A stretch of DNA of 64,000 nt, taken from Draconibacterium aestuarii. GTDB taxonomy: Bacteria; Bacteroidota; Bacteroidia; Bacteroidales; Prolixibacteraceae. Shown here in pieces: positions 46,430 to 54,845 of this stretch (within the stretch, counting starts at the first letter, position 1; every line of letters begins with the position of its first letter). The stretch lies in contig JAPOHD010000030.1 in NCBI GenBank assembly GCA_026671195.1, positions 57,719 through 121,718 on the forward strand, written 5' to 3'. The notes beneath the pieces were generated by a model. That model did not search any database and was not told the DNA's origin. It was given only the letters and a program-made list of their open reading frames with translations. The translations under genes and the position numbers were made by a program.

Positions 46430-46444
46430 AATTATTTTTTCAGG

Positions 46445-47197
46445 TTAGTTTAGTATATGTTTTTCGATAAAACGAAGACGTGGCTTAAAAGCATTACGGT
46501 TTAATTTCGGGTCTAAAAATGCACGGCCTGTGCAGTATTTCGAAAGGCCATGTTGATGCACTTTCAATTTTCGAAGAATGTTAAGCATAGGTGAGTTTTT
46601 CAAACTACGGCCCTTTTTTAATTCAATAATTACCAGGTCTTTAAATTGAACTTCTCCCTTTTCGTTCCAAAATTCAGGCTGAATATCGATGGTGCAACGG
46701 TCGAGTTTCTTTTTATGAATCAGAGTAATTCTGTAAAACCTGTTGTTAAGACTGTTTATGAGTTCCTGCCCCTTAAACGGTGTAGCTTGATCTAGAAAAC
46801 TGTTTTCAGATGAAACTAATTTATTTGAATTAAATTCGGTTTGAATACGCTGTTTTATCGTTCTTCGTTTATTCGTTTTAAATTTAATTTCAAAAAAATC
46901 TTCGTTGGTAGTTAAATAAGTTCTCCGTCTTACTTTGTAACGATTCAATTTTTTGATGTGGTGTTTCAGGTACATGTAATTATCATCGGTATCGAAATAA
47001 GCCGATTGATATTTCATTAAACGATTTTTATTGATTTCAAGTACATCGTAATCCGGAACAACCTCTTCCAACAATTTTTCAAGCATAGAAAAATGAAACC
47101 AATACTTTCGATCAATACGATTCATTAATTTTACTTTATCGATCTTGGCAAGCGAAACAGCATTAAACTGTTGCAATATGGTTTCAATTTCCTTCAA
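46445..47197 (-). CDS. VTC-domain (polyphosphate polymerase-like) protein
   Basis: The 250-residue cytoplasmic protein has the tunnel-domain motifs of the VTC family: RIDRKYWFHF, YFDTDDNYMYLKHH, RYKVRRRTY, FFEIKFKTNKRRTIKQR and LVIIELKKGR, where the basic and acidic residues bind nucleotide, metal and polyphosphate in yeast Vtc4. In yeast this domain polymerises inorganic polyphosphate from ATP. The start appears to be TTG 47197 because no in-frame ATG precedes the conserved region. Bacterial VTC plus DUF4956 pairs are known but their product has not been settled, so polyphosphate synthesis is inference. Confidence 0.85.
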   Translation of the reverse strand: MKEIETILQQFNAVSLAKIDKVKLMNRIDRKYWFHFSMLEKLLEEVVPDYDVLEINKNRLMKYQSAYFDTDDNYMYLKHHIKKLNRYKVRRRTYLTTNEDFFEIKFKTNKRRTIKQRIQTEFNSNKLVSSENSFLDQATPFKGQELINSLNNRFYRITLIHKKKLDRCTIDIQPEFWNEKGEVQFKDLVIIELKKGRSLKNSPMLNILRKLKVHQHGLSKYCTGRAFLDPKLNRNAFKPRLRFIEKHILN

Positions 47198-47256
47198 TAT
47201 ATTTTTCTAACTTTTATACTATTTGAGTGCTTATCACTCTACTTTCCGGCATCTCA

Positions 47257-47293
47257 CAAAATTAGAGTATTGCCACACATTTCCTAGTACAAA
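47257..47293 (-). promoter_or_regulatory. Possible promoter of the VTC/DUF4956/DUF2490 operon
   Basis: On the - strand TAATTTTG (47264-47257) matches TAnnTTTG exactly, about 60 bases before the VTC start. A TTTG (47293-47290) lies upstream but with a 25-base spacer, longer than the usual ~19-20. Nothing else is recognised in the 47198-47392 gap. Confidence 0.4.
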
Positions 47294-47392
47294 TGTTTTA
47301 CATCCTTATACTATTGAACATACATTATGTACATTCGTATCAAAATAGTCTAGATTGGGATTATATATAGCACTGGTGTTAATACAACCTTA

Positions 47393-50173
47393 CTATTTCT
47401 GAACTACAAACTTATATTTGCCGGATTCAACTTCCAGACTTACTTTTCCATTCAATTGTTCCACATTAAAACCAGCAGTAGAAACCGGCGCTCCACTTTC
47501 AGTTACATTTTGAATACTTACGGCAGGTATAATGACTTCCGCGGTGCAATTCACCGGTATTTCAACAGCTAAACTAAAGAGCTCTTCAGAATCTTTCCAC
47601 GAGCTTAATATCGTTCCGTATGGTGATTCGTACTTTGCCTTTGCTGATTCAATTCCTCCTACAACCTTCGGTTCTATTTTAACGAATTTATATGCCAACG
47701 ATTCTTCAGTTTGACTAATGCCGCCCAATCCTTTGTAAAACCACTCCATCAAATGCCCCAGCATCAAATGGTTGTTCGATACAACTTCCAACGCAGGCCA
47801 CGACTCGGTTAGTGCAGTGGCACCTTTTTTCAACTGATAGCCATAACCCGGCACATCATCGCGGGCATTCATTTTATACAATAATTCGCTCTGTCCGTTA
47901 CTGTCCAACGCTTTTACCAAGTAATTAAAACCAACATCGCCGGCTGTTAATTCGTATTTCGAATTTGAAATGGATTCTACCAAGGTTTGCACCACCACTT
48001 CACGATTTTCTTCGTCAACCAAACCAACTACCAGTGGCATAGAAATGGCGGTCTGACTTCCGGTGGAATATACCTTGGTTTCCTGATCAAAAAACTTAGT
48101 ATTAAAGGCAGTTTTAATTTCATCCGACCAGTTAGAGTATTTCCCAATATCAGAATCCTTTCCGATAATACTTGCAATCTCCGACATCAATTTTACATCG
48201 TAAAAATAAATTGCAGTAGCCGTTAAAGCTTTTGGTGTTAATTGCGCATAGCCGGGTCGCTCGGGGCCCATATCGAACCAATCACCTAATCCGTAATCAA
48301 TAATATTATTTTCAGATTTACCTTTTAGATACTGCACATATTTTTCCATCATCGGCCAGGCTTTTTTCATGGGTTCAATATCGCCGTACCATTTATAAAT
48401 CAGCCAGGGCACAATAACTGCAGCACTTCCCCACTCCGGCGAATCTCTGAAATCCTGCCAAAACTCCACATATTCCGGAGCAATATCCGGAACAAGTCCA
48501 TCCGCAGTTTGGGCCGCCATCATATCATCTACAATTTTTACATACAACCCATATACGTCGTAATTAAAATGAACGCCTTCACCCATTAAAAAGGCTTGTT
48601 CCAACCAGCCCAGCTTTTCGCGATGCGGGCAATCTGTGAGCACACTCTGAAAGTTACTTTTTATGGCCCATTTTATAAGCGTATCAATCCGGTTAAACAA
48701 CTCGAATGAAGTGGAAAATTCACCCACTTCGGGAGAAGCATTTCGGTTATGAATCATTTTTAATTCTACAATTTCCGGAACGCCTTCAATCTGCTCTTCT
48801 GATGACGGAGTACCTCCATCAACCTGGATGTAACGAAAACCATAATAAGTAAATTTGGGTTGCCAGGTTTCCACACCATCGTCTTTTAAAACGTATGTAT
48901 AATAATGCGAACGTCCGGTTGCTTGTTGGCTGGCGTGTCCGTTTTCATCCAGAAGCTCGGCGGGTGTAATTGTAATTGAGTCGCCCCGGTTTCCTTTTAC
49001 CGACAATTCAAATGTTCCGGAAGCATTCTGTCCATAATCGTACAAATACGAATTCTCCATGTCCTCAATCTGCGCAATGGATTTTAAAGGAATGGTTTCT
49101 ATTAATTCAACCGGGTAATCTTTTTCAGGATGAAGTTCTTCACACGGACTGTCAACTACCAACACGTTTTGCCAGTTTGAATCATCAAATTCCGGCATGT
49201 CCCAGCCTTTTTGTTCCAGGGTAGCATTATAGGTTTCGCCGGCGTAAATACTCGAATAAGTAAGCGGACCGGGAGTAGTATGCCACGATTCATCCGAAAC
49301 AATAATTTCAGAGCTACCATCGGAATATTCCAACTGCATTTTTAGAATCATCATCGGGTTTCCATAAGCAGTCATCACTTTACGATAGCGGTTGTTGGGC
49401 ACAATAAAAAACCCATTTCCCAGCGTAACACCAATTGCATTTTTGTCTGATTCCAACATGTCGGTAACATCGTAGGTATTGTACAAAACAGTTTTGTCGT
49501 AGTGCGTCCAACCCGGTGCCAGAAAACGACTTCCAACTTTTTCGCCGTTTATGATCATTTCGTAATGTCCCAAACCCGATACAAAAACCAAGGCCTGTTT
49601 CACCTCTTTTTTTAGCTGAAATTCTTTTCGGAACAATGGAAGTTTATGAAATCCCAGATCTTTTCCACTGTAACTTTTACCCGGAAGATGAATCCCAGGT
49701 ACCAACCGGTTTTCAGGAGCCAGTTTATCGAAGGCAATCCATTTTGCTCCCGCCCATTCCTGTTCTGAAAACAGTCCGGTAGTAAATTGATTTACTTCGC
49801 TCCAGGCCGATTCGCTTCCAAAATTATCCGTGCTTTTTACTTTCCAGAAATAGGTTTGTCCGGGCTCTGGTTTCGTTCCTTTGTATTCAACAAGAATACT
49901 TTTTTCATCCTGAATAATTCCGGAATCCCAAATCAGATTTTCTTCTGAAAAATCGATATTTTTTGAAACCTGTATCTGGTAAGCCGATTGTTTTACACCT
50001 CGCTCTGACGATTGCATTTTCCAGCTAAAAAGGAAACTTTCAGGATTTACTCCCGTTGCTTCTTCCATGTTATCGACGGTGGTAGATACGATGCTAAAAG
50101 TGCTCTGCTGTTTGCAAGCAAAAAGAGACAACAACAGCACCATCAAAATGTACACAAAATTCTTCTCAACCAT
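47393..50173 (-). CDS. GH78 alpha-L-rhamnosidase, lipoprotein
   Basis: The 926-residue lipoprotein starts at ATG 50173 (lipobox ending LFAC, Cys20); the longer frame would begin at a TTG. Domains: Fn3-like (~45-130; QTYFWKVKSTDNFGSESAWS), two carbohydrate-binding sandwiches (~180-360; GHYEMIINGEKVG, APGWTHYDKTVLYNTYDVT), a linker domain, and the GH78 alpha/alpha barrel (~480-820) with the hallmark DCPHREKLGWLEQ (514-526), EWGSAAVIVPWLIYKWYGD and ALTESWPALEVVSNNHLMLGHLMEW. It removes terminal alpha-L-rhamnose from rhamnogalacturonan or glycosides. It is the last gene of the region E run. Confidence 0.94.
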   Translation of the reverse strand: MVEKNFVYILMVLLLSLFACKQQSTFSIVSTTVDNMEEATGVNPESFLFSWKMQSSERGVKQSAYQIQVSKNIDFSEENLIWDSGIIQDEKSILVEYKGTKPEPGQTYFWKVKSTDNFGSESAWSEVNQFTTGLFSEQEWAGAKWIAFDKLAPENRLVPGIHLPGKSYSGKDLGFHKLPLFRKEFQLKKEVKQALVFVSGLGHYEMIINGEKVGSRFLAPGWTHYDKTVLYNTYDVTDMLESDKNAIGVTLGNGFFIVPNNRYRKVMTAYGNPMMILKMQLEYSDGSSEIIVSDESWHTTPGPLTYSSIYAGETYNATLEQKGWDMPEFDDSNWQNVLVVDSPCEELHPEKDYPVELIETIPLKSIAQIEDMENSYLYDYGQNASGTFELSVKGNRGDSITITPAELLDENGHASQQATGRSHYYTYVLKDDGVETWQPKFTYYGFRYIQVDGGTPSSEEQIEGVPEIVELKMIHNRNASPEVGEFSTSFELFNRIDTLIKWAIKSNFQSVLTDCPHREKLGWLEQAFLMGEGVHFNYDVYGLYVKIVDDMMAAQTADGLVPDIAPEYVEFWQDFRDSPEWGSAAVIVPWLIYKWYGDIEPMKKAWPMMEKYVQYLKGKSENNIIDYGLGDWFDMGPERPGYAQLTPKALTATAIYFYDVKLMSEIASIIGKDSDIGKYSNWSDEIKTAFNTKFFDQETKVYSTGSQTAISMPLVVGLVDEENREVVVQTLVESISNSKYELTAGDVGFNYLVKALDSNGQSELLYKMNARDDVPGYGYQLKKGATALTESWPALEVVSNNHLMLGHLMEWFYKGLGGISQTEESLAYKFVKIEPKVVGGIESAKAKYESPYGTILSSWKDSEELFSLAVEIPVNCTAEVIIPAVSIQNVTESGAPVSTAGFNVEQLNGKVSLEVESGKYKFVVQK

Positions 50174-50319
50174 ATCTTTTATTTTTCTGTTAATGTTCAA
50201 AATTCTGTAATTGAAACCAACAAGTTAAGTTTTAAAATACCAAATCATTAAGCTTCAAGCCGCAAGTATGAAGATGAAAATTACAAATTTCTATTTTCCA
50301 TATTCGTGTTCCTGTCTTC

Positions 50320-51621
50320 TTACTCTTCCATCTTCTGCCTTCCGCCTTCTATCTTATCACTCTTCTTCCGCCAGTAATTTCCAAGTACCGAGCCCGAAAT
50401 GTTCATCCACGGACTAAATACAGCAGGTGCCAGTCCAAGAGTTGCCAGTTTGCCCATAACCCCGGCAAGTCCCGATGCCATCCCTCCGTTTTGCAAACCC
50501 ACTTCCAAGGCCACTGTCCGGCACGAATCTTTGTCCAATCCCAGTGCCCGGCTGATCCAATAACCAAAGGTGTATCCCAATGAATTATGCAGGATGGAAA
50601 CCAGTAACATGAGTAAACCCACGGCCAGAATATTTTCGCGGCTGGCAGCCGTCGTTACCAGTGTAAAATATACAATTCCGAACATCGAAAGTTTGGGCAT
50701 AAACTGCTGTATTTTTTTCGAATATACCGTTGCATGATAATACAATTTTCCAACCACAACAGCTCCACCTAAAAAGCTGATGAGTTCGATGGCAGTTAAT
50801 ATTCCTTCCGAAAAATGCTTTTCCAAAACAGACCAGAATCCAAAAATCAGCGCCACAAACCAAACAACAAAAACTAAAAAAATAAGATTGACTCTTGCTT
50901 TCCACACTTTTGAATCGCTTTTAAACAAGTCGACCAACATGGCAGCACCGATGGGTACAATCACAATTTTTATGATCTGAAAACACATATCCAGAAATTT
51001 CACTTCGACATAAGTTCCGGCCAGTAATTTCATTAAAAGCGGTGTCATAACCGGAGCCAGCAAAGTTGCCACTGCCGTTAAAGTCACTGATAAAGTAAGA
51101 TTTGCACGAGCCAGATACACCATTACATTTGATGCCAGTCCGCTTGAACACGAACCGATCAGAATAATCCCGGCTGCAATTTCAGGTTCGAAATGAAAAA
51201 TGCGCGTTAAAGAAAATCCCACCAGCGGCATAATCGAAAACTGGCAAAGTATGCCCACAAGAACACCTTTTCCCATGGTTTTTATGTTTGTAAAATCGCG
51301 GAAACTCATTTGCGTTCCCATGCCAAACATAACCAGCTGAACAATAATCAGGATTACCCATTTATCGCGCAAATCGAAATCACCCCATTTCAAAAAAGCC
51401 GATGGATAAAGCATTCCACAAACAATAGCTACAATAATCCATGCTGTGTAGCGGTAGTTTTTTAAGGATTTTACTGAACCTAATCCGATGGTAATTGATA
51501 TGGCTGTAAAAACTGCCAGTGGCGATTTCCAGTCGTTCACATCAATAAAAAGTGACAGTATTAAAATCACTAATGCAAGTAATCCAGACCACAATGCTAT
51601 TTTATTAATTTTTCCCTTCAT
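50320..51621 (-). CDS. BASS (bile acid:sodium symporter) family transporter
   Basis: The 433-residue protein has about nine to ten helices with BASS features: VQLVMFGMGTQMSFRDF, AAGIILIGSCSSGLASNVMVYLARANLTLSVTLTAVATLLAPVMTP and a final ALEVGLQNGGMASGLA. Family members carry organic acids (bile acids, pyruvate, pantoate) with sodium. Start ATG 51621 overlaps the racemase stop by one base (TAATG), so the two are coupled. The last few residues (KIEGGRQKMEE) are encoded by CT-rich repeat-like DNA. Substrate unknown; an uncommon acid from pectin is a possibility. Confidence 0.88.
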   Translation of the reverse strand: MKGKINKIALWSGLLALVILILSLFIDVNDWKSPLAVFTAISITIGLGSVKSLKNYRYTAWIIVAIVCGMLYPSAFLKWGDFDLRDKWVILIIVQLVMFGMGTQMSFRDFTNIKTMGKGVLVGILCQFSIMPLVGFSLTRIFHFEPEIAAGIILIGSCSSGLASNVMVYLARANLTLSVTLTAVATLLAPVMTPLLMKLLAGTYVEVKFLDMCFQIIKIVIVPIGAAMLVDLFKSDSKVWKARVNLIFLVFVVWFVALIFGFWSVLEKHFSEGILTAIELISFLGGAVVVGKLYYHATVYSKKIQQFMPKLSMFGIVYFTLVTTAASRENILAVGLLMLLVSILHNSLGYTFGYWISRALGLDKDSCRTVALEVGLQNGGMASGLAGVMGKLATLGLAPAVFSPWMNISGSVLGNYWRKKSDKIEGGRQKMEE

Positions 51622-52283
51622 TATAAAATAGCTGCCAAATGTTGCATTGCCAGTTCGGGACTTGTTAAAATAGGTACTTTTTTATCTTCTTCCGAAAGTT
51701 GATCAACTACACGAGCCATTGAGGCCTGCGCCAATACAATCACTTCAACTTGTTGCGCCAGTTCTTTTAGGGCTGAAGCTACCGATTCGTCATGAACTTC
51801 AGGTTTACCACCCATCAACGCATCAAAAGCTCCCTCGCAAAGTTTCGATGTCAATTCAATCTCTTTTCCGGCAACAATTGCGCGGCGACGAACCAAATCA
51901 CTGGTAGGTTCCAGTGTTGTGGATAATGTGGCTACTACGCCAATTTTAGTTCCCATTTGTACCGCTTTGTCGGCCATTGGCTGATCGACACGCAAAACAG
52001 GAACACCGGTGAGCGGCGCTGAACTTTCCACTGCAGCCCCAATCGACGAACAGGTTACCAATATAAAATCGGCACCGGCAGCTTCGGCCGATCCCACATA
52101 ATCTACCACTCTTCGGGCAGTATCGGGCGTCATTGCTCCTCGTTCAATGGTATTTTTTATCAGACTGTCGTCAACAATATTAAATATTTTCAGGTCTTTT
52201 CCTGCCAGGTATTTGTTGATTAATTCCTGAAAAACAGGCACCAATGTTGCCGATGTGTGTATTAGTCCAAGTGTTTTAGTCAT
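51621..52283 (-). CDS. Asp/Glu racemase-superfamily protein lacking the second cysteine
   Basis: The 220-residue protein has the two-domain racemase fold. The first catalytic Cys is present in ADFILVTCSSIGAAVES (~79), and GTKIGVVATLSTTLEPT is conserved. At the place of the second catalytic cysteine (usually a GCTH-type motif) it has VIVLAQASMARV, with Ala in place of Cys. Loss of one cysteine makes a standard two-base racemase unlikely; decarboxylases and isomerases of this superfamily manage with one. Substrate unknown, perhaps a carboxylated intermediate handled with the neighbouring BASS transporter and aminotransferase. Confidence 0.85.
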   Translation of the reverse strand: MTKTLGLIHTSATLVPVFQELINKYLAGKDLKIFNIVDDSLIKNTIERGAMTPDTARRVVDYVGSAEAAGADFILVTCSSIGAAVESSAPLTGVPVLRVDQPMADKAVQMGTKIGVVATLSTTLEPTSDLVRRRAIVAGKEIELTSKLCEGAFDALMGGKPEVHDESVASALKELAQQVEVIVLAQASMARVVDQLSEEDKKVPILTSPELAMQHLAAIL

Positions 52284-52345
52284 TTTATATCGTTTTATTA
52301 GTTTGCTTAATTTTCTCTTCTTTCCAGTTTTAAATTTTATCTCGC

Positions 52346-52502
52346 TAGCCTTAATGGCTAAAGCCTCTTTCTTATTTCCATTTCATTCACCGGGCTGAAG
52401 CCACGGTGCAAAATATTTCCTTTTTACTGCTTCTTCTAACTTCCTTTTGCACCATGCTTTAGCTTGGTGATCTCATAAAATCTGCATTAATGGCTTTAGC
52501 CT
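52346..52502. repeat. REP-like repeat block (TGGCTAAAGCC / CACCGGGCTGAAGCC type)
   Basis: In the gap between the racemase and DUF5703-like genes: TAGCCTTAATGGCTA palindrome (52346-52360), CACCGGGCTGAAGCCACGGTG palindrome (52388-52408), CACCATGCTTTAGCTTGGTG (about 52450-52469) and ATTAATGGCTTTAGCC (about 52487-52502). These are related modules of a dispersed REP-type repeat. A related block occurs at 56172-56227. Confidence 0.75.
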
Positions 52503-52507
52503 TTAAT

Positions 52508-54820
52508 TTATTTAATCAATATTTCAATATCATCCAGTCTCTCCGCCGGTTCAACTTTTAAAATCGTTGCTTCCCCATTTTTTAATTGAGCTTCCACAAC
52601 TGTATTTCCCGGGGCGTGTAATTTAAAATGCACATCCCAATCCTTTGGCCAGGCCGGAAAAAGGTAGATTTTATCGCCGTTGGTTTGCAGTAACATTTCC
52701 TGTACACCAATCATTCCCGAGCCTCCCCAGTTGTGATCGGGCACCCAATCGAAACCGGGCCCCCAAAAGGCAGGAAACCGTCTTCCTGAATCCTGCAATT
52801 TTAATAGCGTCTGTTCTTTGGCTTCCTCTGTTAATCCCAAACGGGCAGCAAAAATGCTGTATTGTTTCCAACTCTCGTGGCCCTTAAACCGCTGAACATC
52901 CGGATCGAAGAGATAGGTATTTTTTGCAATCTCCAGATCAGGTTTGCCAACTCCGTAAATCCCCCACGGATAAACCGGGTACAATTGCGGCGCCTCGGTG
53001 TTATTAATTCGTTCCCACAATTTTGCAGGTGAAATGCATGTTTTTCCATCAATTTCTCTGAAACTCAAAGGTGGAATCCGATTCAGGAATTCGGCCCATT
53101 TTTCTTTTGTTGCTTCATCAATATATTTTTCGGGCAATTCCAATAAGCCTTTTGTTACCGTTTTTAAAGCAGCAATTGTGGAGGTTGCGTTGTACGCCAT
53201 TTTATAGGTTTCGCACGACGAGCCCGGATACAAAACCAAATGCCCGTTTTCGTCCAGTGTTTTTGCTCCCCTGTTTTTTGCCAGGTATTGGTAATGTTCG
53301 TCAAAAAATGTCAGGCAACTTTCAATCAGCGGAATGTATTCAGAAATGTCCGTTTTATTGTATTGATGCAACTGAATTGCCATCCAGCAAAACTCCAGCG
53401 AAGTATCCCATTGGTATTCGAGCCAGGCATTGTAAGTCATTCCTGCATCATAACCTTCCGGACGCTTCCAACCGTATTCACTTGGATTTGGCAAGCCAAA
53501 ATTTTCAATTTGCTCATTAAAACAAGCGCCAGTGTGTCCCCAGTAATGTTGGCTGCGGAGTTCTCCATTTCTCAGAATCCGTTTGTAAAAATCAAGTTGA
53601 GGTTTTATCAGCTCAAAATCTCCCGACTTTAACATCGGAAAATATACCAAACGCTGGTTCTGCGCTGTAAAAGTTCCACCTCCCCAATTCCTGAAATCTG
53701 GAGAAAACGGACGGTCCGGATTTACAAACTGCGGATCGTAGGTAAACAGGCCGCCATTAAATTTGGTAGGGTATTCTCCCTTGGCATTGCATCCCAACAA
53801 ATAACGAAACAGCTGATAGTTGCAACCGACCTGCCACTCTGCCAAATTTTCGTTTTTACTTTCAGCCTGAACAAAAACAAAACTTTTGTTCCAGTATTCT
53901 TTCCACCAGATTAATATTTCGCTGCGTGCCGATTTTTTCTTTTCCGAAGCGTTTTTTATTACAGATTCCAATCCATAATTCCAATCGGCAAGATTTCCGT
54001 ACTGGCCGGTATGCAGATAAATTTCGAGGCTTTGTTTTTTCGCCGGTGTTTTACTTTTTAAACTCCAGGCTTTAAAATCAGCATCAATGTATTTTCCTTC
54101 GGAAGTACCATATGCAATAAAATTTTCGCCCGACATTTTTCCTCCAAAAGTGAGGTTTTTAAGAGGGTCGAACATCTGATCTTTTACGGCCTCCATTTGT
54201 TGCTGACGAACAACCACATCAAACATGGTTTCGCCCGTGTTTCGGTGGTAAAACTCAAGCGAATTCTCCTTAAAGCAGATTTCATCTTTTTTGATAAGAA
54301 GACCTTTGGGAGGTGCCCATTTATAGGAATTTCCAAAACTTTCATTCTTTTCGAGAACACGATCCTGAAAACGCCAATTTTCATAAATTGCCTCAACTTC
54401 GATTTGCTGATTGCTTTCAACATCCACATGAATTACAGGAGAAAAAACATCAACCCAAATTTCAATTTTCGTTAACTGATTTTCCTTCTTGCCGGTAATT
54501 TTAACACTGCCACTTTGTAAATCCAATTCCTGTTTAAAGGTGCCATTATCGAACGGATTGGGTGTTAATTTTAGACGAACACGGCCTAATTTTGGCATCC
54601 CGTTGTTCTCGTCGAAAGTACCGCTGCGTGCTATGTAGAAAAGAATCTCACCATTTTCAGCCCATACGTTTAAGCCAATATCGCCACCTCCACAAGGCAT
54701 TGATTCGGATGAGTTTAGGCTTTGCGAATTCCAAACAAGATTGTAATTGTCCAGTTCAGAATTTTGAGCAAACAGAACTCCGTGAAAGACTATGAATAAT
54801 ATGATGATGTATTTTTTCAT
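52508..54820 (-). CDS. DUF5703-like secreted putative glycosidase
   Basis: About 770 residues from ATG 54820 (MKKYIIILFIVFHGVLFAQ signal peptide); the frame extends 41 codons further upstream (to 54943), overlapping the aminotransferase gene, and is unlikely to start there. The N-terminal sandwich (LVWNSQSLNSSESMPCGGGDIGLNVW, FYIARSGTFDENNGMPKLGRVRLKL) matches DUF5703 by eye. It is followed by an alpha/alpha-toroid (WQVGCNYQLFRYLLGCNAKGEYPTKFNGGLFTYD, NWGGGTFTAQNQRLVYFPML, YPGSSCETYKMAYNATSTIAAL) like GH95/GH65-type clans. Its activity is unknown; the GH95-like shape and pectin context suggest a terminal sugar such as fucose, methylfucose or galactose of RG-II. Confidence 0.8.
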   Translation of the reverse strand: MKKYIIILFIVFHGVLFAQNSELDNYNLVWNSQSLNSSESMPCGGGDIGLNVWAENGEILFYIARSGTFDENNGMPKLGRVRLKLTPNPFDNGTFKQELDLQSGSVKITGKKENQLTKIEIWVDVFSPVIHVDVESNQQIEVEAIYENWRFQDRVLEKNESFGNSYKWAPPKGLLIKKDEICFKENSLEFYHRNTGETMFDVVVRQQQMEAVKDQMFDPLKNLTFGGKMSGENFIAYGTSEGKYIDADFKAWSLKSKTPAKKQSLEIYLHTGQYGNLADWNYGLESVIKNASEKKKSARSEILIWWKEYWNKSFVFVQAESKNENLAEWQVGCNYQLFRYLLGCNAKGEYPTKFNGGLFTYDPQFVNPDRPFSPDFRNWGGGTFTAQNQRLVYFPMLKSGDFELIKPQLDFYKRILRNGELRSQHYWGHTGACFNEQIENFGLPNPSEYGWKRPEGYDAGMTYNAWLEYQWDTSLEFCWMAIQLHQYNKTDISEYIPLIESCLTFFDEHYQYLAKNRGAKTLDENGHLVLYPGSSCETYKMAYNATSTIAALKTVTKGLLELPEKYIDEATKEKWAEFLNRIPPLSFREIDGKTCISPAKLWERINNTEAPQLYPVYPWGIYGVGKPDLEIAKNTYLFDPDVQRFKGHESWKQYSIFAARLGLTEEAKEQTLLKLQDSGRRFPAFWGPGFDWVPDHNWGGSGMIGVQEMLLQTNGDKIYLFPAWPKDWDVHFKLHAPGNTVVEAQLKNGEATILKVEPAERLDDIEILIK

Positions 54821-54845
54821 TTCTATTTTATTAACCGCAGAGGCA

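Noticed and set aside
53071-53632. Overlapping + strand ORFs of 130-149 residues inside the DUF5703-like gene
   Set aside because: Antisense to a clear secreted enzyme with continuous homology; no start signals.
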